Origin: Alsobacter soli | GTDB lineage: Bacteria; Pseudomonadota; Alphaproteobacteria; Rhizobiales; Beijerinckiaceae | DNA length: 34,096 bases | NCBI RefSeq assembly: GCF_003004785.1 | Contig: NZ_PVZS01000032.1 | Coordinates: forward strand, 25,981-60,076 | Reading direction: 5' to 3' | Part shown: positions 1-7,750 of the stretch, one piece after another | Layout of the letters: each line of letters opens with the position of its first letter | Position numbering within the stretch: position 1 is the stretch's first letter | The notes under the pieces: model-generated | Databases searched by the model: none | What the model saw: the letters and a program-made list of their open reading frames with translations, nothing else | What the model was told of the DNA's origin: nothing | Translations under genes and position numbers: made by a program

Positions 1-105
1 CAGGAGGGAGATGAACTCGCCCTTCTCGACCGCGAGGTCGAGCGCATCCACGGCGACGTGGTCGCCATAGCGCTTGGTCAGGCTTTCGAGTGCGATGTAG
101 GCCAT
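1..105 (-). CDS. ABC transporter ATP-binding protein, N-terminal fragment (partial)
   Basis: Only the first 35 codons lie in the window; the gene runs off the left edge. The start ATG is at 105 on the minus strand. The fragment begins MAYIALESLTKRYGDHVAVD and continues with a stretch typical of strand 1 and the A-loop Tyr (Y13) of importer ATPases, ending just before the expected Walker A. It lies downstream of, and in the same direction as, the polyamine-type binding protein at 263-1297, so it is probably the ATPase of that importer. The 157-bp gap between them holds a REP-like palindrome. Substrate is inferred from the neighbour only. Confidence 0.85.
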   Translation of the reverse strand, partial: MAYIALESLTKRYGDHVAVDALDLAVEKGEFISLL

Positions 106-150
106 GGGGGTCCGGTGCTTTCGCCCCATTCGCGGGGATCGTGTTCGACG

Positions 151-201
151 CCCCTCGTCCTGAGGAGCCCTGCGCCGCAGGGCGTCACGCAGGACGAGGG
201 G
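151..201. repeat. REP-like compound palindrome between binding-protein and ATPase genes
   Basis: Perfect 12-bp outer arms CCCCTCGTCCTG (151-162) and CAGGACGAGGGG (190-201) enclose a second perfect 7-bp inverted repeat GCCCTGC/GCAGGGC (167-173, 177-183) with a 3-nt loop. The asymmetric bulges (AGGA against GTCACG) and the CCTCGTCCTGAGG start resemble dispersed palindromic elements seen in alphaproteobacterial genomes. No second copy occurs in this window, so the repeat status is inferred. As RNA it would fold strongly 3' of the binding-protein message and could stabilise it or reduce read-through into the ATPase gene. Confidence 0.7.
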
Positions 202-262
202 GTTCAGGCGGCGCGGGCGGGTCTCCGGGGAGCTGTTTGCCCGCGCTTCTCGTTTCAGCCCC

Positions 263-1297
263 TTACCGCTCGATCTCGCGGTTCCAGCGCTTGGTCCACT
301 CCTCGCGCTTGGCGTTGACGGCGTCCCAGTCGACCGCCTTCAGCGTCTTGGCCTGCTCGCCATAGGGCAGGCCCTTCTGCTCCTCGGGCGAGAGCTTGAC
401 GGTCGTGTTGGCCGGGCCCGTGCCTGCGCCCTTGGCGAGCGCCACCTGGATCTCGGGCGAGAGCAGGTGCTGCACGAAGGCGTTGGCCTCCTTCTCGTTC
501 TTGGAGCCGGCCACGGGGCAGGCGGCGGTGCCAAGCGCGTAGCCGCCTTCCTTCGGGTAGATGAACTCGACGGGGAAGCCGGTGTCCGCGAGGGCCTTGA
601 CGCGGCCCGAGCCCCAGACGGCGAAGATCGCCTGGCCGTTCTGGAACAGCTCGGTCATCTTGGCCGGGGAGGGCTCATAAGCGATGACGTTGGGGTTGAT
701 GTCCTTCTTGAAGGCCTCGAACCCGGGCTCGATGTTCTTCTCGCCGCCGCCCGCGAGCTGCGCCTCGGCGATGAGGGCGTGCAGGCCATAGGTGTTGTTG
801 ATCGGCGGGATGACGATCTTCTGCTTGTACTTGGGGTCCTTGAGGTCGGCCCACGAGGTCGGCAGCGGCCACTTGTTGTCCTCGAAGGCCTTCTTGTTGA
901 CCATGAAGCCGGTGGCGACCATGCCGATGCCGACCGCCTTGTTGGACGGGAACTTCATCACCGGCGCCACGTCCTTGTAGACGTCGCCGGCGGCGAGCTC
1001 GCCGCAGAAGCCCAGGGCTACGGCCTGGTAGGCGGGGCCGTCGTCGACAATGATGACGTCGATCTGCTGGTTGCCCTTCTGCGCCTGCAGCTTGGCGAGG
1101 GTATCAGTGGAGTTGCCGGCCACATACTCGACCTTCATGCCCGTCTTGGCCTCGAAGGGCGGGATGATCTCCTTGCGGACGACCTGCTCGTAGGAGCCGC
1201 CGTAGCCGGCCACGTAGAGCGTCTTGCCCTGCGCGAGCGCCTGGCCGGAGGCCAGCGCAGTCGAGGCCAGCAGCAGCCCCGCAAACATGTTCTTCAT
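263..1297 (-). CDS. Polyamine-type (PotD-like) ABC transporter substrate-binding protein
   Basis: 344-aa periplasmic solute receptor. The N-terminus MKNMFAGLLLASTALASGQA is a signal peptide with likely cleavage after ALAQG. Mature-protein signatures of the spermidine/putrescine/iron(III) binding family follow: LYVAGYGGSYEQ, an EAKTG..VEYV strand, the hinge-type VIIVDDGP segment, and a C-terminal helix ending in KRWNREIER. The frame stays open to 1594, but the start at 1297 is chosen because it opens the signal peptide and is preceded by a strong AGGGAGG ribosome site. A LysR gene is divergent upstream and an ABC ATPase follows downstream. The exact ligand (polyamine, opine or other small cation) cannot be read from sequence. 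Confidence 0.9.
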   Translation of the reverse strand: MKNMFAGLLLASTALASGQALAQGKTLYVAGYGGSYEQVVRKEIIPPFEAKTGMKVEYVAGNSTDTLAKLQAQKGNQQIDVIIVDDGPAYQAVALGFCGELAAGDVYKDVAPVMKFPSNKAVGIGMVATGFMVNKKAFEDNKWPLPTSWADLKDPKYKQKIVIPPINNTYGLHALIAEAQLAGGGEKNIEPGFEAFKKDINPNVIAYEPSPAKMTELFQNGQAIFAVWGSGRVKALADTGFPVEFIYPKEGGYALGTAACPVAGSKNEKEANAFVQHLLSPEIQVALAKGAGTGPANTTVKLSPEEQKGLPYGEQAKTLKAVDWDAVNAKREEWTKRWNREIER

Positions 1298-1394
1298 GAG
1301 TCCCTCCCTCACATAATTGAAGTCTTCGCCAGCTTGGACGGGGCGCGCGGGGCCGGTCAAATCGAATGATTGCGGCAGTCCATCAGGGAATGTT

Positions 1395-2309
1395 ATGGAC
1401 TGCATGATGCTCAATCCCCGGCAAATTGAGGCTTTTCGGGCCGTCATCGTGATGGGCGGCGTCACAGCGGCCGCGCAGGCGCTCAACGTCACGCAACCGG
1501 CGGTGACGCGGCTTGTGCACGACCTGCAACGCAGCCTGGGCCTGCCGCTGTTCGTGCGCCGCGGATCGCGCCTCGTTCCAACCGAGGAGGCCATGGCGCT
1601 TTACCGGGAAGTGGAGCGCCAGTTCGTGGGGCTCGACCGGATCGCGCGGGCCGCCCGGGACCTGCGTGAAGGTCGCGCCGGCACGCTGCGCGTGGCCGCC
1701 CTGCCGGCCTTCAACGTCGGCTTCATGCCGCGGGCCGTCGGCGAGTTCATGGCGGAGCGTCCTGAACTGGACGTCTCGCTCTATGGCAGCATCTCGTCAC
1801 AGGTGACCGACTGGATCGCATCGGGCTTCTGCGAAATCGGCTTCGTCCAGATGCCGATCGAGTCCGCCCACCTCGTGATCGAGCCGCTCGTCTCGGCGCC
1901 GGCTGTCGCCGTGCTGCCTGCGGGCCACCCGCTGGGGGCCAAACCTGCGCTCATGCCGGAGGACTTCGCGGGCGAGCAGTTCGTGTCCCTGGAGAACAGC
2001 ACGCAGCTGCGCTACCGGATCGACGCCGTGTTCTCGCAGGCGCGGGTGTCCCGGCGCACGCGCGCGGAGACGCCGTTGTCGATGATCGCCTGCGCCATGG
2101 TGGCGGCCGGGGCGGGCCTGAGCATCGTGGACCCTTTCACGGCCGCCGAATATGACGGCCGGGGGGTCGTGATCCGGCCGTTCCGGCCCCAGATCCAACT
2201 CGAGGTCGCCGCGATCTGGTCTTCCCAGCGGTCGCGCTCGGGCATCGCGCAGCAATTCATGGCCTTCATTGAGCGCAGGCTCGAACCGTTCCGGAGGGCC
2301 GCGGCCTAG
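1395..2309 (+). CDS. LysR-family transcriptional regulator
   Basis: 304-aa regulator. Residues about 5-65 form the LysR winged helix-turn-helix (IEAFRAVIVMGGVTAAAQAL, then VTQPAVTRLVHDLQ and LPLFVRRGSRLVPT). The rest is a two-lobed effector-binding domain of normal length. ATGs at 1395, 1404 and 1407 are all in frame; 1395 is preferred because a CAGGGA ribosome site lies 5 nt upstream. It is transcribed divergently from the polyamine-type binding protein 97 bp away, the usual arrangement for a LysR activator of its neighbour. A short GAAGTCTTC dyad (1319-1327) in the gap is one possible contact site. The effector is unknown. Confidence 0.92.
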   Translation: MDCMMLNPRQIEAFRAVIVMGGVTAAAQALNVTQPAVTRLVHDLQRSLGLPLFVRRGSRLVPTEEAMALYREVERQFVGLDRIARAARDLREGRAGTLRVAALPAFNVGFMPRAVGEFMAERPELDVSLYGSISSQVTDWIASGFCEIGFVQMPIESAHLVIEPLVSAPAVAVLPAGHPLGAKPALMPEDFAGEQFVSLENSTQLRYRIDAVFSQARVSRRTRAETPLSMIACAMVAAGAGLSIVDPFTAAEYDGRGVVIRPFRPQIQLEVAAIWSSQRSRSGIAQQFMAFIERRLEPFRRAAA

Positions 2310-2360
2310 GCTGGCGCGGACTGACCGAATCGTAACTCGTGCCTGCGGGGCGGATGGATC

Positions 2361-2366
2361 TATAAT
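2361..2366 (+). promoter_or_regulatory. Perfect -10 box (TATAAT) six bases before an ATG
   Basis: TATAAT at 2361-2366 is a consensus sigma-70 -10 element, rare by chance in DNA this GC-rich. No clear -35 was found 17 bp upstream. Transcription would begin at or next to the ATG at 2373, and there is no purine-rich ribosome site in the gap, so the downstream gene may be made from a leaderless mRNA. Confidence 0.5.
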
Positions 2367-2372
2367 CCCGGC

Positions 2373-2708
2373 ATGCTGAAACGCCTCTTTCCCGTCCTCG
2401 CGCTGCTTCTCGTGCAGGCTGAGACCGCCCATGCGGACTGGCGCTATTGCCTGGCCGTCAACGAGGCGGACCACACGGCGGCGATGACGCAGGCGTTCCA
2501 GAGCAGCCAGGCCATGGACGACATCGAGAAGGCGTTCGAGGCTTGGCTCCGCAGCCAGAAAGTCGCCCATAGCCGCGTGCTTTGCCCGCGGGCGGCGGAC
2601 CAGGCCGCGATCGAGCGGGACCGGGCGCACGCGGCGACGTACAACGCCAAGGTGGGCAACCACGTGAATGCGCTGACCTGGAATACGGGCGCGCCCTCCT
2701 CATTCTGA
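2373..2708 (+). CDS. Small secreted hypothetical protein
   Basis: 111 aa with a clear signal peptide (MLKRLFPVLALLLVQAETAHA, cleavage after AHA about residue 21). The mature part is helical and charged, and carries two cysteines (WRYCLAV and RVLCPRA) that could form one disulfide in the periplasm. No family is recognised. It is separated by 63 bp from the LysR gene upstream and appears to have its own -10 box just before the ATG. High third-position GC and the export signal argue for a real gene. Function unknown. Confidence 0.75.
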   Translation: MLKRLFPVLALLLVQAETAHADWRYCLAVNEADHTAAMTQAFQSSQAMDDIEKAFEAWLRSQKVAHSRVLCPRAADQAAIERDRAHAATYNAKVGNHVNALTWNTGAPSSF

Positions 2709-2917
2709 TCGCGCTGTCCGGCCCGATCTCTCCGGTCTCCCTCAACTGACGCAAGTCATTGCGACCGACGGCCCCGCGCACTTGACTACGGGCAGGCGCC
2801 TTCGGGCCGTCCGTCCCCGGCGCCGCAATGGCGTCGCTGCCTTGGGATGACCAGCCAACTGAGATGACAGGGACGGCTTTGATGTCCGTCGTTTGACGCG
2901 AAACGGGAGGTTTGAAG

Positions 2918-3328
2918 ATGCGAAAGCTTCTGGCCGCCACTGCGATTGCGTTGATTACCACGACCGCCATGACCTCCACGGAGGCAAGCGCCCAATGGCG
3001 CCACGGCTACTACGGAGGAGCGTGGCGCGGCGGCTGGGGCCGCGGCTACTACGGAGGCTGGGGACGCGGCTATGGCTGGGGCGGCGGCTGGTGGGGCCCG
3101 GCGGTCGTCGGCGGCGTGGCCGGACTGGCGCTGGGCGGTCTGCTCGGCGCGGCGACCGCGCCGGCCTGGGGCTACGGATATCCCGTCTATGACGGCTATT
3201 ACGGCGGCTACTACGGCCCGACCACGGTGGTCTACGCGCCGCGGCGCGTCGTGTACGTGGAGGGTCCCCCGGTCTATCGCCGGGTTTACGCGGTGCACCG
3301 GCACCGGCGTCACTGCCGCTGCTATTGA
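2918..3328 (+). CDS. Gly/Tyr/Trp-rich secreted or surface protein
   Basis: 136 aa. A signal peptide (MRKLLAATAIALI... ending EASAQ) is followed by low-complexity repeats: YYGG, RGGWGRG and GYGWGGGWWG blocks, a short hydrophobic Gly/Ala segment (VGGVAGLALGGLLGAATA) that may insert as a glycine-zipper, a second Tyr/Gly block, and a basic tail with HRHRRHCRCY. The ATG at 2918 is used because GGGAGG ends 7 nt upstream; a TTG at 2912 is also in frame. Alphaproteobacteria carry many such small exported glycine-zipper proteins, usually with envelope or stress roles, but no function is shown here. Confidence 0.82.
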   Translation: MRKLLAATAIALITTTAMTSTEASAQWRHGYYGGAWRGGWGRGYYGGWGRGYGWGGGWWGPAVVGGVAGLALGGLLGAATAPAWGYGYPVYDGYYGGYYGPTTVVYAPRRVVYVEGPPVYRRVYAVHRHRRHCRCY

Positions 3329-3331
3329 GGT

Positions 3332-4408
3332 TCAGTAGGGGCGGCGATCCGCCAGGGGCTCGTCCGGCCATGGCGGCCGCGGCTCCAGGTCCGCGCGGAG
3401 GCGAAACGCCGACGGCGTTTCGCCGAACGCCTTGCGGAACTCGCGGCTGAAATGCGCGCTGTCGGCGAAGCCCGCCATTGCGGCGATCTCGGCCGTGGTG
3501 CGGCTCGACTGGGCGAGGTGCCACCGTCCGAAGGCCAGGCGCAGGCGGCGGTAGATCGCCGCGGGCGAGTGACCCAGCTCAGCCACGAATAATCGCGCGA
3601 GCTGGCGCTCGCTCACGCCGGCGCGGCCCGCGAGATCGGCGACCGAGAGCGGCTCGCCCAGGTTCTGCTCCATTGCGGCGACAGCCCGGCGCACGCGCGC
3701 CGAGGCGGCGGGCGGGATGAAGCTCGGCAGCGGCTGGGTCGAACTCTCCGCCCGCGGGCTCTCGAACATGAGCACGCCGAGGCTCTTGCGCGCCACGGAC
3801 GAGCCGAGGTGGCGCTCCACGAGGGCGGCGGCCATCTCGGCCGCGCCTGCGCCTCCCGAGCAGGTGATGCGATCTCCGTCGATCAGGAAGAGGCGATCCG
3901 ACACCGGCTCGATGTCGTCGAACTCCGCCACGAGGTCGGCGTGGTGATACCAGCTCACGCAGCAGCGCCGTCCGTCCAGCAGCCCGGCCCGAGCCAGGAT
4001 GAACGAACCGGTGCAGACGCCGATCAGCGGAATGCCGAGCCCTGCGGCTCGGCGCAGGTACTCCTCCGCGCGTGCATCGACCTGGGGGCCATGGTGCAGC
4101 AGGCCTCCTACGATGGCGACGTAGTCGAACTGTGTGGGGTCGACCAGGTCCTCGTCGGGCAGGATCTCGATTCCGCAGCTCGCCCGGACGGGCCTCCCGC
4201 CGGGGCTCATGACCGTCCAGCGGCAGCGGATCGGGCGGGAGCGGTCGCCCTCATCCGCGGCGAGGCGCAGGGTGTCCACAAACAGGGAAAAGGCCGTCAG
4301 GGTGAAGTGGTTGGCCAAGACGAAGCCGACCCGCAGCCGCTCCTGCGGCCCGCGCGGCGCGGCGACCGCCCCACGGCGCCTCGGAGCGCTCTGGCCTGAC
4401 GTACTCAT
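3332..4408 (-). CDS. GlxA-type AraC-family transcriptional regulator with DJ-1/PfpI domain
   Basis: 358 aa. Residues about 25-210 form a class I amidotransferase/DJ-1-like domain with the nucleophile-elbow signature LIGVCTGSFILARAG (Cys132) preceded by AIVGG. Residues about 245-340 hold the two AraC helix-turn-helices (LSVADLAGRAGVSERQLARL and TTAEIAAMAGFADSAHFSRE, then FGETPSAFR). In this family the first domain is a ligand sensor and is generally not a proteolytic enzyme. The gene ends 3 bp after the Gly/Tyr-rich gene (convergent) and diverges from the TRIC channel gene across a 120-bp gap with two dyads. The ligand and target genes are unknown. Confidence 0.92.
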   Translation of the reverse strand: MSTSGQSAPRRRGAVAAPRGPQERLRVGFVLANHFTLTAFSLFVDTLRLAADEGDRSRPIRCRWTVMSPGGRPVRASCGIEILPDEDLVDPTQFDYVAIVGGLLHHGPQVDARAEEYLRRAAGLGIPLIGVCTGSFILARAGLLDGRRCCVSWYHHADLVAEFDDIEPVSDRLFLIDGDRITCSGGAGAAEMAAALVERHLGSSVARKSLGVLMFESPRAESSTQPLPSFIPPAASARVRRAVAAMEQNLGEPLSVADLAGRAGVSERQLARLFVAELGHSPAAIYRRLRLAFGRWHLAQSSRTTAEIAAMAGFADSAHFSREFRKAFGETPSAFRLRADLEPRPPWPDEPLADRRPY

Positions 4409-4432
4409 GGATCCGGCTTAGCAAAAGCGGGG

Positions 4433-4487
4433 GTCGCCGCCAACGGCGACAGGCGGCCAGCCGAGCCGCTTGAGGCGCTTCGCCTCA
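4433..4487. promoter_or_regulatory. Two perfect dyads between divergent glxA-like and TRIC genes
   Basis: GTCGCCG-ccaa-CGGCGAC (4433-4450) and TGAGGCG-ctt-CGCCTCA (4471-4487) are perfect 7-bp inverted repeats about 20 bp apart in the shared upstream region. They could be operators for the AraC-type regulator or hairpins in the TRIC leader. No sigma-70 boxes could be placed with confidence. Confidence 0.4.
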
Positions 4488-4528
4488 TGGTGGAGAAGTG
4501 GATTCCCGATGTCCCGTGAGCCTCCTCC

Positions 4529-5179
4529 ATGCTGTTCGACACCGCCGCCGCCGTCCTCGACTGGATGGGCGTGATCGTGTTCGCCGTGACCGGCGGGCTG
4601 GTCGCCTCCCGCAAGCAGATGGACATCGTGGGTTTCGCCCTGCTCGGGACGGCGACGGGCATCGGAGGCGGATCGCTGCGCGACGTGCTGCTGGGGCAGC
4701 CGGTGTTCTGGGTGCACGAGCCCGCCTACCTGGTGACCTGCCTGGTTGTCTCCGCGCTCACCTTCTTCGCGGCCCACCTGCCGCAATCGCGCTACGTCGT
4801 CTTGCTTTGGCTCGACGCGCTCGGGCTCGCGCTGTTCTGCGTCACGGGCGCCGAGCGCGCGCTGCTCGCGGGAACGGGACCCACCGTCGCGGTCGCCATG
4901 GGGGTGATCACGGCCACGTTCGGCGGCGTCATCCGGGACGTGCTTGGCGACGAGATCCCGGTGGTGCTCACCCGCGAGATCTACGTAACGGCGGCCTTGT
5001 GCGGGGCGGCCGTGTTCGTGACCCTGTCGCAGGTGGGTCTCGGCCGGGAGGCCGCCATCGCGGCGGGGCTTGGGGCGGGGCTCGCCGTGCGCGGGGCCGC
5101 GCTCCACTGGGGATGGTCGCTGCCGCGCTACCATCCGCGCCCAGGCCGCACACGCGAGGAGATCGAGCGCCTGCGCTGA
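4529..5179 (+). CDS. TRIC-family (UPF0126/YicG-like) membrane channel protein
   Basis: 216 aa, seven predicted hydrophobic segments. The protein is an internal duplication of three-helix units, each with the glycine-rich kink and basic residue of the family: GIGGGSLRD (about 44-52) and TFGGVIRD (about 130-137), followed by LGDEIPVVL. Prokaryotic members are trimeric monovalent-cation channels of the inner membrane; some have also been annotated as glycine transporters. No good ribosome site precedes the ATG (CCTCCTCC). The C-terminal tail (RTREEIERLR) is hydrophilic. It diverges from the GlxA-type regulator, but a regulatory link is only inference. Confidence 0.9.
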   Translation: MLFDTAAAVLDWMGVIVFAVTGGLVASRKQMDIVGFALLGTATGIGGGSLRDVLLGQPVFWVHEPAYLVTCLVVSALTFFAAHLPQSRYVVLLWLDALGLALFCVTGAERALLAGTGPTVAVAMGVITATFGGVIRDVLGDEIPVVLTREIYVTAALCGAAVFVTLSQVGLGREAAIAAGLGAGLAVRGAALHWGWSLPRYHPRPGRTREEIERLR

Positions 5180-5313
5180 ACCCCTCAAGCCGCGACGCCC
5201 CCCCCCGAAAGGACTACGTCCTGCCGGGCGCCAAAATTCGGCTCCAAAGAGCAGTTTGGCTTGCATCGCGCAGCCCGCGCTTCGGCCGGGCAATTCCAGA
5301 AGGAGAGAGCTTC

Positions 5314-5616
5314 ATGCGGCCCGAGGACTGGTCGATCTGGCGTTCGGCTTCCGATCACTTCAGCCGGCTCCAACTCGCCGGAGCGCGGACACCGGACAGC
5401 GCGGCGCCAAGGCGTAGGCGAATCCTGCCGCAGATCGAGACCGGGCCGCTGGTCGCGGGCGTTATCGTCCTGGGCGTGCCTCTGTTTGTCTGGCTGGCGC
5501 TGATCTTCGGATCCGATGGCGTTCAGCTTGGGGGCGTGTCCTTCGCCTTCCTGGTGTTCGGACTTTTCCTGGCGGGGTTCATTTACGAGGTGCGTCGGCT
5601 CAGCCAATTGCCGTAG
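5314..5616 (+). CDS. Small two-helix membrane protein, unknown function
   Basis: 100 aa. A soluble N-terminal third (RPEDWSIWRSASDHFSRLQL) and a basic RRRR patch precede two transmembrane segments (about 46-64 and 72-91), ending in YEVRRLSQLP. The ATG at 5314 follows AAGGAGAGAG, a strong ribosome site; the frame is open far upstream but that part is not coding-like. Orphan gene between the TRIC and ABC transporter genes on the same strand. No family recognised. Confidence 0.7.
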   Translation: MRPEDWSIWRSASDHFSRLQLAGARTPDSAAPRRRRILPQIETGPLVAGVIVLGVPLFVWLALIFGSDGVQLGGVSFAFLVFGLFLAGFIYEVRRLSQLP

Positions 5617-5695
5617 GCGCGCCGATACTCGGTCCCAAATCGAACGCTCTGCCGCTTGCCGCGTTGCCCCTGCAGGTTTGGCAAGAGCGGCCGGA

Positions 5696-7594
5696 ATGAA
5701 CGACAAGTCTGAAGCGAAGGAAATCCAGGCGAAACAAGGGTCTTCCTTCGCCAGCGAGGTGACCGAGCCGGAGCGGGCGTCCGCCCGCGAGTTCTGGTCC
5801 ATGGCCTCGGGCTTCTGGCGTGGCGACTCCAAGGGCAAAGCCTGGCTGTTGACGGGGGCCATCGGGGCCCTGGTCGCGATCAACATCGCCGTCCAGTACG
5901 GCATCAACCTCTGGAACAAGTACTTCTTCGACGCGCTGGACGCGCGCGACGGATCCCGGGTCACCTGGGCCATCACCCTGTTCGCCGTGCTGGCGGTGCT
6001 CGCCGTGCTCGCCATGGTCGGGCAGGTGTTCGCCCGGCTGACCCTGCAGGCCCGCTGGCGCCGCTGGCTCACGGCCGATCTGGCGCGGCAGTGGCTCGAA
6101 GGGCGGCGCTTCTACCAGATGAGCATCGCGGCCCCGGAGGTGGACAGCCCCGAGTTCCGGATGACCGACGACGTGAAGGTCGCGACGGAGCCGATCGTCG
6201 ACTTCGCCATCGGGTTGTCGAACGCAGTGCTGATGGCGGCGGTCTTCGTGGGCGTCCTGTGGACGGCCGGCGGCTCCATCGAGGTGTTTGGCCACACGAT
6301 CCCAGGCTATTTCGTTGTGTGCGCCGCGGCCTACGGCTTGCTCACGTCAGGCCTCATGGTGCTCCTCGGACGCCCGCTGATCCGCTTCACCGAGCGCAAG
6401 AACGCGGCTGAGGCGCAGATCCGCTTCGAACTCGTCAGGGTGCGCGAGAATGCGGAGAGCATCGCGCTGATCGGCGGCGAGGAGGACGAGGAGCGTGGCC
6501 TCGGCCGCACGCTGGACGAGGTGCTGGCGCGCTGGCGCAAGGTCGTTTCGCAGCAGGCGCTGATGACCTTCATCATCCACGGCAACACCATTCTGGCGCC
6601 GGTGGTGCCCCTGCTGCTTGGCGCCCCCAAGTATCTGGCCGGCCAGATGTCGCTGGGCCAGCTGATGCAGATCGCGGCGGCTTTCGTCCAGGTGCAGCTG
6701 GCGTTCAACTGGCTCGTGGAAAACTACATCCGTCTGGCGGAGTGGAATGCCTCCGCCAGCCGCGTGGTGGCCCTGTGGCGCACGCTGCGCGCCATCGAGA
6801 AGGCGTCCGCGACGGAGGACCGCATCGCCATCGGCGAGAGCGAGGACGGCAACCTCCATATCCGCGATCTCTCCGTGGCCCAGCACAATGGGCGGGTGGT
6901 GATCAATGAGGCGGACGCGATGTTCGCGCCCGGCGAGAAGATTCTGATCAAGGGCGAGTCAGGGACCGGCAAGTCGACGCTGATCCGCGCCATCGCAGGC
7001 CTGTGGCCCTGGGGTTCCGGGGACGTGCTGTTGCCACGCGGATCGCGGGTGATGTTCGTTCCACAGAAGCCCTATGTGCCCAACGGGACGCTGCGGCAGG
7101 CGCTCCTGTATCCCGAGGGCGCCGGCGACGTCTCCGACCAGGCGCTTAAGGATGCGCTGCATCGTTGCGGCCTGCGGCACATCGCAGGACGGCTGGACGA
7201 AGAGGAGCGCTGGGACAAACTGCTGTCGGGCGGCGAGCAGCAGCGGCTCGCCTTCGCGCGCCTCCTTGTGCACCGGCCGGAGGTCATCATCCTGGACGAG
7301 GCGACATCGGCCCTGGACGAGGCGAGCCAGGATTCCATGATGTCGCTGTTCCACAGCGAGCTGGCGGACGCCATGCTGCTGAGCGTCGGACACCGTCCCA
7401 GCCTGGCGGAGTTCCACGACCGCACGGTGGAGCTCACCCGAAAGCCCAGCGGGGCGGAAATGAACGACCCGAATGCGCCGCCGCGTGCGAAGCGGCAGCG
7501 GTTCCTGGGTCGGCTTCTGCGGCGCGGGCTGCGGCCTCGGCCATCGCCCGACGCGGCCGCGGAGGTCGAGCACGTCCAGGAGAGCCAAACCTAG
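5696..7594 (+). CDS. ABC transporter with fused membrane and ATPase domains, SbmA/BacA-YddA-like (ABCD type)
   Basis: 632 aa half-transporter. After a 35-residue hydrophilic N-terminus come six transmembrane helices (about 50-400) including the ITLFAVLAVLAVLAMVGQVF helix and the TERKNAAEAQIRFELVRVRENAESIALIGGE coupling region typical of the SbmA/BacA and peroxisomal ABCD membrane domain. The ATPase has Walker A GESGTGKS (about 420-427), signature LSGGE (about 510), Walker B VIILDEAT (530-537) and the switch His in SVGHRPS. Family members form homodimers and move peptides, vitamin B12 or very-long-chain acyl groups; the cargo here is unknown. A 45-residue Arg/Pro-rich C-terminal tail extends beyond the ATPase. 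The start at 5696 is chosen because homology begins soon after it. Confidence 0.92.
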   Translation: MNDKSEAKEIQAKQGSSFASEVTEPERASAREFWSMASGFWRGDSKGKAWLLTGAIGALVAINIAVQYGINLWNKYFFDALDARDGSRVTWAITLFAVLAVLAVLAMVGQVFARLTLQARWRRWLTADLARQWLEGRRFYQMSIAAPEVDSPEFRMTDDVKVATEPIVDFAIGLSNAVLMAAVFVGVLWTAGGSIEVFGHTIPGYFVVCAAAYGLLTSGLMVLLGRPLIRFTERKNAAEAQIRFELVRVRENAESIALIGGEEDEERGLGRTLDEVLARWRKVVSQQALMTFIIHGNTILAPVVPLLLGAPKYLAGQMSLGQLMQIAAAFVQVQLAFNWLVENYIRLAEWNASASRVVALWRTLRAIEKASATEDRIAIGESEDGNLHIRDLSVAQHNGRVVINEADAMFAPGEKILIKGESGTGKSTLIRAIAGLWPWGSGDVLLPRGSRVMFVPQKPYVPNGTLRQALLYPEGAGDVSDQALKDALHRCGLRHIAGRLDEEERWDKLLSGGEQQRLAFARLLVHRPEVIILDEATSALDEASQDSMMSLFHSELADAMLLSVGHRPSLAEFHDRTVELTRKPSGAEMNDPNAPPRAKRQRFLGRLLRRGLRPRPSPDAAAEVEHVQESQT

Positions 7595-7615
7595 GTCCCC
7601 GTCCGTCGCGGCAGA

Positions 7616-7650
7616 CGCGCGAGGGCAGGGGCATCCCTCGTCGCGCGCCT
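7616..7650. other. Imperfect hairpin after the ABC transporter gene
   Basis: GCGAGGG and CCCTCGtCGC arms flank a short CAGGGGCAT loop 20-55 bp after the stop codon. The arms carry one bulged T and no T-tract follows, so it may be a weak or Rho-assisted transcript end rather than a standard intrinsic terminator. Confidence 0.3.
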
Positions 7651-7750
7651 GTTGCCTGTCGCGGATTGAATTCGGATGGTAGCGGCGCCTGAGTCCTCGG
7701 GCGTTTCGTTCCTGCCTGTCCGGCCGCCGGTCGCCGCGGAGTTCCCCCTT

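Noticed and set aside
467-1369. 300-codon plus-strand open frame
   Set aside because: Antisense to the binding-protein gene; Leu/Val/Asp-rich shadow translation.
2767-2811. GACGGCCC/GGGCCGTC inverted repeat as terminator of the 111-aa gene
   Set aside because: The loop is about 29 bases and there is no T-tract.
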